50,974 nucleotides of DNA, taken from Phycisphaerae bacterium. GTDB taxonomy: Bacteria > Planctomycetota > Phycisphaerae > UBA1845. The DNA lies in the NCBI GenBank assembly GCA_029260235.1, contig JAJDDP010000055.1, positions 1 to 50,974 on the forward strand, given 5' to 3'. Below the pieces are notes generated by a model. That model worked only from the letters and a program-made list of their open reading frames with translations. It searched no databases and was not told the origin of the DNA. Shown in pieces: positions 18,731 through 28,483 of the stretch (position 1 is its first letter; every line of letters starts with the position of its first letter). The translations under genes were made by a program, and so were the position numbers.

Positions 18731-20620
18731 GTGAAGCGCACCGCTCAAGTCACCAAGACTGTGATCGTCTACCTGCCCGCGATGACTATGCTCAGCCTGA
18801 GCTTGCCTGCCTTGGCTGAGTCTCCTGCGAACTGGGCGCCCAAGGATGCCTTGCTGTATGTGGGGGTTCCGGATTGCGATGCACTTTGGGAATCACACAA
18901 GAACACTTCGTCCTACCGGGCGTCGCAAGACCCAGCCGCCAAGAAGAGCGTTGACTCATTTGAACGGTTCAAAAAGAACGCCTTGAAGCTGATCGCCAAG
19001 AAACTGGGGCTAGAGTCGTCCAGAACACTTGAGATCTATCCCCATAAGGGGTTGGCATTTTTTGTCAGCGCTGCCAAGGGATCGGGAGAGGACGAACCGC
19101 CTGACCTCCATGTCGGATTGGCTATGGATATGGGCGACGATGCAGAATCAGCTCAGTTAGTCGTCCAAAAGGTCATCCAGACATCCAGCGAGAACGGCGG
19201 CCGCAAGGAAACCATCGAAATCCGCGGCACGAAGATTACGACCATTAAGTTCGATGCTGATTCAGAGGCAGATGAGGCGAACGGCAACCAGCAGGGCAAT
19301 TCCGCCGTTGGACACGCAGGCCAAGGTCCAGACCACCCTGAATGGCTTGAGGAGTTATTCGATGGCGTTGAGCTGGACGACGCGATGTCCTTCTATGCGA
19401 GTGAGGCACTCTCGGGCCTCTCTGCACCAGCTGAGTTTGCCGTTGCCTTCAAGGGTACAACGCTCATCGTGGGTTCGGACACAGACACGGTTAAGTCCAC
19501 ATTGAAGCGCATGAGGGCCGACGACGAGAACTCGTTGGCTGCTTCAAAGGGAATGCGATCCCTGCGCCGCAATTGCGGCAAGGACGGACAGCTGCAATTC
19601 CTGTTCGATTGGCCCAGCATGCTCGAAGCAACCGGGGCGCACGACCGTGACGAGCGAAAGGCACTGGGATTGGCGGGGATCGGGCCGCTGGTATTATCCG
19701 CGAAGCTCGCTCCTGAGCCGGGGATCGACGCTCGCATGCAGGCGTTCATGGCCGTGGGGGCTGAGAGGATCGGCATAGCCAAGCTGCTGATGATGAAGAA
19801 CATCAAGACAGCGCCGCCCTCCTTCGTCTCGCAGGACACTGCCATCTATGTCTCGATCAACCTCGACCCAGGCGGTATTTTGAGGGAGATCCTCGACATC
19901 ACCGGCCGAGTCGATCCTGAACAAGCCGAAGAGATGCGGGCATCCTTGAAAACACCCATGCCGGATGGTTCGGTGATGGACCTACAGAAGAACGTGATTG
20001 AACAGCTCAAAGGGCCTTTGAGTTTGGCGGTGAGTCTAGCCAAACCCTACGATCCGGACAACGTTAACCTGCTGCTGAGCTTGCGGCACCGCTCACGGGA
20101 TGCGATGGCCAAGTTGCTCGGATTGATTCCGCAAGGGATGCTGGTGCCCTCTGAAATGATGGGGAGCACCGTATACACATCACTGATGATGCCAGGCGCT
20201 GCCATGGGCCTGACTGACCAAGCCATCGTCCCTGTGGCGACGAAGAATGCCGTGGAGGCGTTGATCCGCAATGAAGGCAAAGAGGGTCGAGGCTTGGCCA
20301 GCGATCCTGAATTCAAGCACCTTGCCAAGCAGTTGCCCGCCCAATGCTGGGGCGTGGCATACACCAATAGCGTAAAGCTGTACGAAGCCAGCCAAGCAAT
20401 CAGAAAGGCTGGCGACATCGACGCTGATTACCAATGGATGCCAGGCATGCCCTTCGCGAATCTGATTCGGGCTGCATTATTCAACCTAGACAGCGCCCAG
20501 AACGTCGATGACCTGACAGCCCGGCGAAAGTACGCGCAGATCATCATGATGACCGTGACAACAGAGGCCAAGGGGCTGAAGTTCGAGCTCGTATCGGCCG
20601 ATCCGCAATCCAAGAACTAG
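18731..20620 (+). CDS. exported protein of unknown function (DUF3352-like)
   Basis: The best start is GTG 18731, with GGGAG five bases upstream, which gives 629 residues beginning with a signal peptide (VKRTAQVTKTVIVYLPAMTMLSLSLPALAES). After it comes 'NWAPKDALLYVGVPDCDALWES', the type of opening seen in large planctomycete exported proteins in which 'P.d.llyv.vpd...' is repeated. A comparable strand returns at about residue 375 (FVSQDTAIYVSINLDPGGILREI), so the protein may contain two related halves. An acidic linker (ADSEADEANGNQQGN) separates regions near 180. No enzyme motif is visible. It precedes the large ASPIC/UnbV gene by about 50 bp on the same strand, which suggests co-transcription. 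The DUF likeness is tentative. Confidence 0.55.
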   Translation: MKRTAQVTKTVIVYLPAMTMLSLSLPALAESPANWAPKDALLYVGVPDCDALWESHKNTSSYRASQDPAAKKSVDSFERFKKNALKLIAKKLGLESSRTLEIYPHKGLAFFVSAAKGSGEDEPPDLHVGLAMDMGDDAESAQLVVQKVIQTSSENGGRKETIEIRGTKITTIKFDADSEADEANGNQQGNSAVGHAGQGPDHPEWLEELFDGVELDDAMSFYASEALSGLSAPAEFAVAFKGTTLIVGSDTDTVKSTLKRMRADDENSLAASKGMRSLRRNCGKDGQLQFLFDWPSMLEATGAHDRDERKALGLAGIGPLVLSAKLAPEPGIDARMQAFMAVGAERIGIAKLLMMKNIKTAPPSFVSQDTAIYVSINLDPGGILREILDITGRVDPEQAEEMRASLKTPMPDGSVMDLQKNVIEQLKGPLSLAVSLAKPYDPDNVNLLLSLRHRSRDAMAKLLGLIPQGMLVPSEMMGSTVYTSLMMPGAAMGLTDQAIVPVATKNAVEALIRNEGKEGRGLASDPEFKHLAKQLPAQCWGVAYTNSVKLYEASQAIRKAGDIDADYQWMPGMPFANLIRAALFNLDSAQNVDDLTARRKYAQIIMMTVTTEAKGLKFELVSADPQSKN

Positions 20621-20669
20621 GACAGAATCTCGGTCGTCGAACCTCCCGGGATTATTGGTGGTGAGCTAC

Positions 20670-23600
20670 ATGTCACAAGGATCAAGAAATGCGAAGAGCC
20701 GGATAGCCCTTCGAATCAACTCCGTCTTGTTCTTGCTGGGCATCGTGGCATCGGGACCAGCTCTAGCTGAGGGGCCGGGCCAGACCGGTGATTCGATCCC
20801 CACCATTCCGGGACTCCGAGGCCCTAGGCACTCGAAGTCGGTTCAGCGCAAGCTGCAAATGCGCGATGCCGCCGCTGACGGCTGGGACACCGAAGTTTTC
20901 AACAACTTGGCAGGCGCCCAGCTCAAACGGCTCGGCAAGCTGCTAGGCCATCCTGATCGAATCGATGTTGCTCATCTGCGTGATTTGGCTGCGGATGACA
21001 TCTCTTGTACGCCGCTCAGGCCAAAGTCGTTTGATTCTGTTTTCCAAGACGGCGCAGTTCGCGTCCGACAAGAAACCAAACCCAGCCAAGAGCCGTCAGG
21101 GCCGCTGGTCGGGCTTGAAAGCTTCGTTGAGGCAGTCAAACAACTGGCCCTGCCCTTTGGAGGTGACTCAAGGACGAGGGTCAAGTTCAAGATCGTAACC
21201 GTCGAGCCTCACCCGGATTCGGTCACCACCGTCGCCTACTTCCACGCCGCCGGTTGGCCCAGCAGTGGGGCCGTGCAACAAAATGCAACCTGGACGTGTC
21301 GCTGGGTTCGCGGCGCAAATGGTGAACCACCTAGGCTGACTTGGATCGGCGTGGATCAATTCGTCGAAACAACGTCCCCCGCCGGGGGAAAAACGCTGAT
21401 GGCTGACTGTACCGAAGCGGTGCTAGGCCAGAATGCCTCGTTCCGGGAGCAGCTGCTGGTTGGCTTGGATCAATGGCGGGCATCCATCCACTCCATGCTG
21501 GACATAGGCTTCACCGGGCCTCAGGGGTTGTCGGTCAGCGACATCAACGGCGACGGACTCGATGACTTATTTGTTTGCCAGCCGGGCGGATTGCCCAACC
21601 GCCTCTATGTCCAGAACCCCGACGGCACCGCCACAGATGTTTCTGCAGAGATGGGCGTGGATTTCCTCGAATCGACCCGCAGCTCGTTGATCATCGACAT
21701 CGATAACGACGGCGACCAGGATCTGGTATTGGCTACGGGCAGCGACGTTTTCTTCTTCCTAAACCAGGGAAGCGGAAAGCTGGTACCATCGGCCGTGGTG
21801 CCGCTCCCCTATGCCTTGGCTATCTCAGCCGCGGATTATGATAACGACGGCGACCTGGATATATACGTTTGCTGCTATTCCGATCCGGACCGCGCCACCT
21901 CGACACCGATTCCCTATCACGACGCCAACACAGGCCGACCCAATGTGATGCTGCGCAACGAAGGCAGGGGCCAATTCATCGACGTGACCGAGCTGGTGGG
22001 CTTGAACGCCAACAACCGCAGGTTTACCTTCGCTGCCTCCTGGGAAGACTACGACAACGATGGCGACCTCGACCTCTATGTAGCCAACGATTATGGCCGC
22101 AACAACCTTTACCGCAACGACAGCGGCTGGTTCAAAGACGTCGCTGCCCAAGCGGGCGTAGAAGATATATCAGCCGGCATGTCCGTCTCTTGGGGTGATT
22201 ACAACAACGACGGCCTTGTTGACCTGTACGTCAGCAACATGTTTTCTTCGGCTGGCAACCGCATCACCTACCAGCGAAGATTCAAGACCGAGGTTGACCA
22301 ATCCATCCGAAGTCAGTTTCAGCGCCACGCCCGCGGAAACTCCCTCTTCGAAAATGTGGGCGATGGCACTTTCCGCGACGTCAGTGTCGAATCGGGTACG
22401 ACTATGGGGCGCTGGGCCTGGAGCTCCAACTTCATTGACTTCAACAACGACTCCCACGAAGACCTGTTCATCGCCAACGGCTTTGTCACCAATGAAGACA
22501 CCAAGGATTTGTGAAGTTTCTTGTGGCGACAGGTCGTGTCGCAATCACCCGAAAGCAACACCGCGAGCAACCAGCAGAACGACTACCGAACCGGGTGGAA
22601 GACGCTGTACGAAATGCTCCGAGAGACGGGATCGCTCAGCGGGCGAGAGCGAAACTGTGCCTATCTGAATCTGGGCAATTCGCATTTTGCCGACGTTTCC
22701 TCGGTGACAGGATTGGACATGATCGACGACGGCCGGGCAGCTGCGGTTGTCGATTGGGATCAGGATGGCCGACTCGATCTCTGGGTGGCCAACCGCACCG
22801 GACCTCGCATTCGGTTCATGCACAACCGCGTTCGTACCGACAACCACTATGTGACATTTCTACTCGAGGGTCGCCGCTGCAACCGCGATGCCATCGGAGC
22901 AAGAATCGAACTGCGGACCGGCGGCGAAAGCCCGCAAACCTTAGCCAAGACCCTGACCGCGGGGAATGGCCACCTCTCGCAATCAGGCAAATGGTTGCAT
23001 TTTGGAATCGGTAAATCTGGGACCATCGAGCAGCTCGTCGTTCGCTGGCCTGGCGGGCAGCGCGAAGAATTCGCCGGTGCCAAATTGGACGGACGCTATC
23101 GCTTGATCGAGGGAACCGCAGAGGCAGTCCAGCTTCCGCAGCGAGCGCTGAGACCTGGATACTCGCCCTCTACGCCCGTCGTACCCCCCATTACCGAGCA
23201 GGCCCGCATTGTCTTAGCGGCCCGGCCGGCCATGCCCGTACTTAACTATGTTGACCCTCAAGGCAAAGAGCACCCATTGATTCGCAAAGAAGGCACACCG
23301 GTCTTGATCAATCTGTGGGCTTCGTGGTGTGCGCCCTGCCTCGAAGAATTGGCTGACTTCGAACGGCGGGGCAAGGCTCTCCGCACCGCGGGGCTGAGTG
23401 TGCTTGCCCTGAACGTGGAGGAACAGGACCAACAGACTAAGTCTGCCGCCCTGCTCTCGAAGCTGGGCTGGCCGTTTGATTCGGGACGAGCGCCGGTTGA
23501 GACCCTTGATGTCCTCGATGTACTTCAGCGAAGCTTGCTTGATCGACATCGGCGCATGCCCTTGCCGACGAGTTTCTTGATTGATGGCAAAGGTCGATTG

Positions 23601-24662
23601 GCCGTGATTTACAAGGGACCGATCAAGGCCGACGATTTGTTGAGCGACTTGACCATGCTCGACGACAATGCCATCGCCATCCGAGACCACGCTGCTGCAC
23701 TCCCGGGGCGTTGGTTCTTAGGCCCGACTGAATTCGACTCAGCACACTTGGCTACTCGTCTTGAAGAGCAGGGCTTCCCAGCCATCGCCCGGCAATACTT
23801 AACTACGCCAGATCAAGGTTCAACAGCCGCAGGCAAGAGTGAAGCCAAGCTGCTTGCTCGCATCGAGTACAACCTCGGCGTAAACCTAGCCAAGAAAGGG
23901 AACCATGCCGAAGCCATCGAGTCCTACCGTCGAGCGCTTGCCATCGACGCTGGGTATGTCGATGCCCATGTCAACCTGGGGATCGAACTCAAAAAGCTTG
24001 GGGATACGCCAGGCGCGGTCGCTGAATATGAGCGGGCCATTGCGATAGATCCAAACCATGGGATTGCCCATCACAATCTGGCTGTGGCCTTGTTTCAATT
24101 GGGTCAAAACGACAGTGCCAACGAGCACTACGCCATAGCCCAGCGTCTGCGAGGACAACCCCCGACTGTGGTCGCGGCACGCAAGCTGACACCCGAACAG
24201 CTTGCCCAGGCCCAATCAGCATTTGATCAGGGAATCAGATTGCATAAAGCCGGCAAACGTGAAGAAGCCATGGCTGCCTTTGGCCAAGCTTTGGAAATCA
24301 ATCCGCGCATGCCCAGGGCTCATGATATCTTAGGCGCCATCCTCGCCTCCTCAGGCCAACTAGATCAAGCCATCGAACATTGGAAGAGCGCGTTGGCCAT
24401 CGAGCCGAGACTAACTTCTGCCCGCTTGAATCTCGGCTTAGCCCTGGTCCAAAAAGGAAATTTGGCCAAGGCTGTGGAGCCTCTTCAAACGGCGATTCGG
24501 CAGGGAGTCAACAGTGCCGACGCTCATTGCGCGTTGGGCATAGCCTTCCAAGGACTTGGCGAGCGCGACCAAGCCATCGAACAGTACAAGAAGGCAAGGG
24601 CGATCAGCCCCGGTCATGCGATGGCGGGACAAAGACTGCGGGCACTTCAAGGCAGCAAATAG
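20670..24662 (+). CDS. candidate selenoprotein: FG-GAP / ASPIC-UnbV / thioredoxin / TPR
   Basis: One frame of 1330 codons is interrupted only by TGA 22512-22514, at codon 615. Conventional gene calling splits it into 20655-22514 and 22521-24662. I see a signal peptide (about 1-32), FG-GAP calcium loops (DINGDGLDDLFV about 291, DIDNDGDQDLVL 344, DYDNDGDLDIYV 390, DYDNDGDLDLYV 461, DYNNDGLVDLYV 510, DFNNDSHEDLF 591), the TGA within 'TKDL-TGA-SFLWRQVV', another loop after it (DWDQDGRLDLWV about 696), the ASPIC/UnbV domain (about 720-815), a TlpA-like thioredoxin domain with WCAPC at 886-890, and about seven TPR units from about 1064. The last FG-GAP loop and ASPIC domain lie beyond the TGA, so the domain order only makes sense if it is read through. 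A SECIS-like hairpin follows directly. A recent nonsense mutation is the main alternative. Confidence 0.75.
22512..22548 (+). promoter_or_regulatory. in-frame UGA with candidate bacterial SECIS hairpin
   Basis: After the TGA at 22512-22514, bases 22526-22531 (GCGACA) pair perfectly with 22537-22542 (TGTCGC) around a five-base loop GGTCG (22532-22536). The lower stem can extend through GTG 22523-22525 with CAC 22546-22548 across a three-base bulge. There are 17 bases between the TGA and the loop. In E. coli fdhF the corresponding hairpin presents GGUCU after 18 bases. A G in the first two loop positions and this spacing are what SelB recognition requires. The hairpin lies inside coding sequence, as bacterial SECIS elements do. 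Confidence 0.65.
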
Positions 24663-24695
24663 CAATCCCTCAGCCTGCATCTTCCCATGTCAACA

Positions 24696-24723
24696 GCGGA
24701 GGCCAGTCGTGACTGACCTCCGC
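24696..24723. terminator. candidate bidirectional terminator hairpin
   Basis: GCGGAGGCCAGT pairs with ACTGACCTCCGC around a CGTG loop, giving eleven pairs with one internal C-A mismatch. It lies between the convergent ends of the ASPIC/UnbV gene (24662) and the PEP-CTERM gene (24792). Neither side has a strong T-run, so intrinsic termination is only plausible. Confidence 0.4.
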
Positions 24724-24791
24724 CGGCGTTGATATGATTAGAACGTCTCGTGCCCCTGGGGATGTAAATCCATTCCTGCTCTGCCCACTCC

Positions 24792-25619
24792 TTAGCGGCG
24801 CCGGCGGACTGCCATGAATCCACCGCTCAACAGCAGGGCCACGGTAGCCGGCTCAGGGACTGCGCCCAAGGTGAACAAGAAGTCGTTGGTGTAGTTCGTT
24901 CCTGCGTCATTGGCAGGTTCAAGCCAACCGGCGGCCGCCAATACGTCCCAATCAGGGCTGGCAAATTGGCCCGGGTTGAGGCGATGTCGCGGCGTGACAT
25001 AAAAAGCTCCATCATTAGGAGAGGGGTCGCTGCCGGGACGTTCATCCCAGGCGCGAGCACCATCAAAGACGGCCGCGTTCAAGCCTTCGTCGAATTCCGG
25101 CGTGAGTATCACGTCGCTCAAAGCAAACGATAGTCGCTCGCTCGAATTCTGGCTGCCGTCACCAAGCAAGTCATCCAGCATGTTGCTGTAGGGTACCGCG
25201 GCTTCGGTCATCCAACTTCCGGTGGTGCCGATGTTTCGAAAGGTGGCTTCGATGGTCCAACGTTGGTCCTCATCGTCCAGACCAGAACTGCCGGAATAGC
25301 CCAGAGTTCCGGCGTCGCTGCTCTGAAGATGTACGATGGTACCAGTCAGCCTTGCGTACGCATCCCCGAATTCAGTGGTGATCGGCAAATCGTAGAAGAT
25401 CATGTCGACGTCATCAAAAGCAAAGGTATTGATGCCGGTGACCGTGTCCAATCGCAGACCGTAATCCCTATCATCCACCGCACTCGTGTCGGCACTGACA
25501 GCCCCGTTCGGGTGCGAATAGGCCTTCACCGTAATCGGCGCGGCACTCACGCCCGCCGACGCATAAACCGAACCAGCTAGCAAACAGGCTACTCCAAGAC
25601 TGCGTTTTCCCCCAACCAT
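24792..25619 (-). CDS. PEP-CTERM sorting-domain protein
   Basis: AGGAGG lies eight bases before the ATG at 25619, which decides the start over an ATG two codons earlier. The 275-residue product has a signal peptide (VACLLAGSVYASAGVSAA). Its beta-rich middle contains 'LTGTIVHLQSSD' and a Tyr/Asp/Asn-rich region. The tail is 'VPEPATVALLLSGGFMAVRRRR', a textbook PEP-CTERM signal: the VPEP motif, one membrane helix and an arginine cluster. Such proteins are exported, processed by an exosortase (EpsH/XrtA type) and placed on the surface or in exopolysaccharide. No exosortase is in the window. The function of the mature domain is unknown. Paired with the IPTL-CTERM gene 435 bp away, it hints at an active surface-sorting system. 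Confidence 0.88.
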   Translation of the reverse strand: MVGGKRSLGVACLLAGSVYASAGVSAAPITVKAYSHPNGAVSADTSAVDDRDYGLRLDTVTGINTFAFDDVDMIFYDLPITTEFGDAYARLTGTIVHLQSSDAGTLGYSGSSGLDDEDQRWTIEATFRNIGTTGSWMTEAAVPYSNMLDDLLGDGSQNSSERLSFALSDVILTPEFDEGLNAAVFDGARAWDERPGSDPSPNDGAFYVTPRHRLNPGQFASPDWDVLAAAGWLEPANDAGTNYTNDFLFTLGAVPEPATVALLLSGGFMAVRRRR

Positions 25620-26053
25620 GATCATTGCCTCCTAAGACAATTCCAGAGCGATCCGCGCTCTATCGAACCCAATCGGCAGTCATTACCCGGTATTTAGTTT
25701 TCCCGAGGATGCGGCCCCCAGAGAATTGAAGGGTCTCTCTCCCTAGTCCACTCCATGCTAGGCAGGCAATCAGGATGGATTCAACAACAACCCAGGTTGT
25801 TCGCGGGGGTGGGAACGTGCGGGTTGACGCAGGCAGGAATTATAGGTGTTCAGGCAAGAATTTGGTTATTGGGCGAAGTCGGGGGGTGAACGACTGAAGC
25901 CGGGAGGTGCCGGATGGCTCCGGCGACCTGACCCCACAGCGAGCAACGAACACGCTACAAACAAACAGGTGCGCACCGACCTCGCGTCGGTGCGCACCTT
26001 GGCTTGACGATTGCTTTAGTCAATGTGCAACCGGGATGATCACGGACGCTTGC
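25620..26053. other. 434-bp intergenic region upstream of the PEP-CTERM gene
   Basis: No coding frame here is convincing; the short frame 25907-26266 overlaps the IPTL gene on the opposite strand. The region should hold the promoter of the PEP-CTERM gene, but I cannot assign -35 and -10 boxes with confidence. It contains the terminator hairpin listed separately and a G-rich, low-feature stretch at about 25800-25910. Confidence 0.4.
25967..25999 (-). terminator. strong rho-independent terminator of the IPTL-CTERM gene
   Basis: AGGTGCGCACCGAC (25967-25980) is a perfect 14-bp inverted repeat of GTCGGTGCGCACCT (25986-25999) around a five-base loop. Read on the minus strand it is followed by TGTTTGTTTG, a fair U-rich tail. 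It lies 54 bp beyond the stop of the minus-strand gene at 26054. Confidence 0.75.
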
Positions 26054-26731
26054 TTAGAAGCTGGCGGCTACATGGGCGGTTCTGCGGCGAACGATAAAGC
26101 CACCAGCAACCAAGAGCAAGGTAGCCAGAACCATCAAGCTCCATTCACCCATGGTGGGGATGGACGGCACGCTACAATTCAAGGGCGACGGCGCCGAAGC
26201 AGTATCATAGGCGGCTGCAGTGGTACCATCTGCACCAATCGTGCGATGAATGGCCCCGCCGGTTAGTGCTGCTGCACAGCTTCCACTCCACTTGCTCGCC
26301 GATTCAGCCAGGGCTTTCCGCGTACCATGAGGGTTGACCCCCCAGCATACAAAGTCCGCCACGCTAGCTGCCGAGCCAAAACTTCCGTTCAAGTAGAGTA
26401 TGACTTCGCCGCCGGCATCGCCATCAGTAAAGGCAGCGGGCCAACTGAGAGTCGCGTACGATTTAGCAGGCACATCGGTCACGCCCAATCCCGCCACGCT
26501 GGCATAAGAAAAAGGTGAGCACAATTGAAAGGTCGATGCAGCCAAATCGATGTTGGAGCTGGTGAAGTTGTAAACCTCGATGTAGTTCCCAGGATCAATC
26601 TCCGAAATAACCAATCCGATGGATACCCCCGTGCCATCGTCAGCAGGGGCAAGATCAACACACTGAGCAGCCGCCGAGCTAGCTGACCACAAGAACGCAA
26701 TGGTTAGAATGCTAGACATTCCCCGATCCAT
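26054..26731 (-). CDS. IPTL-CTERM sorting-domain protein with lamin-tail-like domain
   Basis: The start at ATG 26731 follows GAGGA at good spacing; the frame is open further up to 26779. The 225-residue product has a signal peptide (MDRGMSSILTIAFLWSASSAAAQ). The mature part has 'LVISEIDPGNYIEVYNFTSSNIDL' and 'YATLSWPAAFTDGDAGGEVILYLNG', the pattern of a lamin-tail (LTD) beta-sandwich. The tail 'IPTMGEWSLMVLATLLLVAGGFIVRRR' is a clear IPTL-CTERM signal: IPT-GEW, a membrane helix, then arginines. It would be exported and sorted by a dedicated exosortase or archaeosortase-like enzyme. It ends in a strong terminator. The LTD call is from pattern; the sorting tail is certain. Confidence 0.85.
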   Translation of the reverse strand: MDRGMSSILTIAFLWSASSAAAQCVDLAPADDGTGVSIGLVISEIDPGNYIEVYNFTSSNIDLAASTFQLCSPFSYASVAGLGVTDVPAKSYATLSWPAAFTDGDAGGEVILYLNGSFGSAASVADFVCWGVNPHGTRKALAESASKWSGSCAAALTGGAIHRTIGADGTTAAAYDTASAPSPLNCSVPSIPTMGEWSLMVLATLLLVAGGFIVRRRTAHVAASF

Positions 26732-26860
26732 AATCTTCCTCTTTTCTTGATTTACTTGATTCCCGAACCTATGGCCCACCGGCCCCTATCTTAGTGAGAA
26801 TAGGGCACGCAACACAAGGCTCTTCCCGAAGAAGGCGAGATTTCAGCGAAGACTGCAGCT

Positions 26861-28483
26861 CTAGGCAATGCGGACCAGCAGGGACTTGACATAATCTCGA
26901 TCAACGGAGAAATCGGCCGGCAGGGGTGGAGCGGCGATGATCGAAGATGTTCGGCGCTCAGCCTCGGCGGCCTCAACCGCCTTCTCCTTGAGCCAGTTGA
27001 GTGAGAGGGATCGGCTGTTGGTCGAAACTAGAATGATACCTGCGGGGGACAGCACACGCACCGCCTGAGTCAACAACGGCAGCAAGTCCTTGGCCACTGA
27101 AAAAGTGCGGGCGGGCTTCTTGGTCCTGGCGAAGGTCGGGGCGTCGATGATGATCACATCAAACATACGCTTCTGCCTCTGGGCGCGAGGCAAGTAATCA
27201 AAAACACTGGTCCGCAGGAAAACGTGGCCTCCAACCGGCAATTTGTTGGCCGCGAAGTTTCGCTTGCCCCACTCCAGCGATTTCGTGGATATGTCTACGC
27301 TCACGACTTCCTTGGCTTTGCCCATCGCCGCCGCCACGGAGAATCCGCAGGTATAGGCAAAGGCATTGAGCACGCGCTTGCCCTTAGCAAGGGCCCGGAT
27401 CCGCCGACGGTTGTCGCGCTGGTCAAGAAAGAGTCCGATGGACTGCCCGTCATCTGGCCTTACCAGAAAGGTCATGCCATTTTCGCGAATGGCGATTTCC
27501 TCAGGGGTCTTCTTCCCAAGGAGGGGCTTGTTGCTAGATGCCTCAATCGAGGCAGAATCACTTGCTTGCTTGTTCTTGGTGAACTTCTTCTGATAGACTG
27601 CGCTCGCCCCAAAGAGGCGGGAATAATACTTGGCAACCCTCCGGACGCGGTCCAAGTCACCTTGGAACTTTCCCTGATGAGTTTGAAGCACGACCACCGG
27701 ACCGACCTTCTCAGCCACAAGTCCTGGAAATCCTTCGTGCTTTCCAGTGAAGAGACGAAAAGCATCGCTCTCGCCATCGGCAAGGCACTGAAACCGGGAG
27801 GCCACCGCGGTTTCGAGCAAGTCTTCAAGGTTGTCAGCCGCAGTCAGCGCGGTGGCAAATGCCCGCGGCACTCTAGCTGAAACCGAGACCTTCGTTCTGA
27901 GAGAAGGATGCTGGAACTGTACGGAGTTTCGATGGATGTAGATTCGACTGGTTGGCAAAGGTCTTGGCTTGTCCTTGCGGATGCGCGGTTCCCCCATCGT
28001 CTTGAGCTTGGCTGTTCGCAATGCAGCCCGGACCTCGGCCGTCCTCAGTGCCACCAACGGGAAGGCGATCAGGCAAAGCCCGCGGCGCTGGCGCACAATC
28101 TGGAAGGTGAACGGCGGGATTTCCTTGCCCTTCGTCTTTGATCGCTTGGTTTTCTTCTTGCGCTTGGGGGCTGTTCGTCGCTGCCCCAGATCGACGATTG
28201 CCTGATACTCGATCACGCTCCTGGCGTGGGTCAATGTCCGCTTGAGTCGGTCAGCTGCTTCCGCTGATCGGGCCAGGGCGACGACGCCCGATACATGGGC
28301 ATCCAACCCCATGACCAAGTGCAGCGCCCCGCAATCGAGCATGCGAATCAACGGATCCAAGCCCGTGTGATGGGCCCGCGTCGCGGGCGCAAGCCTCATG
28401 CCTGCCGGCTTGGAGACGAAGATATAATCTTGATCCTCGTACAAGACTGGAACCAGATTTGCAGCAATGTCAGCCGTGTTCAT
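26861..28483 (-). CDS. fusion of RluA-like pseudouridine synthase and RlmI-like RNA methyltransferase
   Basis: This 540-residue protein joins two RNA-modification folds. Residues about 12-130 resemble RluA-family pseudouridine synthases: 'LYEDQDYIFVSKPAGMRL' matches their opening motif. 'GLDAHVSGVVALARS' at about 59-73 matches the catalytic 'RLDxxTSG' loop with Asp61 kept but the usual Arg replaced. A Lys-rich linker (about 105-125) follows. From about 195 the protein is an RlmI/RlmN-style class I SAM methyltransferase: PUA-like start, 'FTGKHEGFPGLVAEK', 'FLDQRDNRR', SAM loop 'VLNAFAYTCGFS' (about 371) and 'IIIDAPTF' in place of the common 'LDPPxF' (about 445). RlmI-type enzymes make m5C in 23S rRNA. 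The first half may bind or modify RNA; its activity is uncertain. Confidence 0.75.
   Translation of the reverse strand: MNTADIAANLVPVLYEDQDYIFVSKPAGMRLAPATRAHHTGLDPLIRMLDCGALHLVMGLDAHVSGVVALARSAEAADRLKRTLTHARSVIEYQAIVDLGQRRTAPKRKKKTKRSKTKGKEIPPFTFQIVRQRRGLCLIAFPLVALRTAEVRAALRTAKLKTMGEPRIRKDKPRPLPTSRIYIHRNSVQFQHPSLRTKVSVSARVPRAFATALTAADNLEDLLETAVASRFQCLADGESDAFRLFTGKHEGFPGLVAEKVGPVVVLQTHQGKFQGDLDRVRRVAKYYSRLFGASAVYQKKFTKNKQASDSASIEASSNKPLLGKKTPEEIAIRENGMTFLVRPDDGQSIGLFLDQRDNRRRIRALAKGKRVLNAFAYTCGFSVAAAMGKAKEVVSVDISTKSLEWGKRNFAANKLPVGGHVFLRTSVFDYLPRAQRQKRMFDVIIIDAPTFARTKKPARTFSVAKDLLPLLTQAVRVLSPAGIILVSTNSRSLSLNWLKEKAVEAAEAERRTSSIIAAPPLPADFSVDRDYVKSLLVRIA

Noticed and set aside
22512..22514. Simple pseudogene or two separate genes at the TGA
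   Set aside because: The frame is identical on both sides, no other stop or frameshift occurs, the second part starts with no ribosome site and in mid-domain, and a SECIS-like hairpin follows. Not excluded, but less likely than Sec recoding.
22511..23014. 167-residue frame overlapping the UGA region
   Set aside because: It is out of frame with the ASPIC/UnbV domain and has Arg-rich shadow composition; a frameshift into it would destroy the conserved domains.
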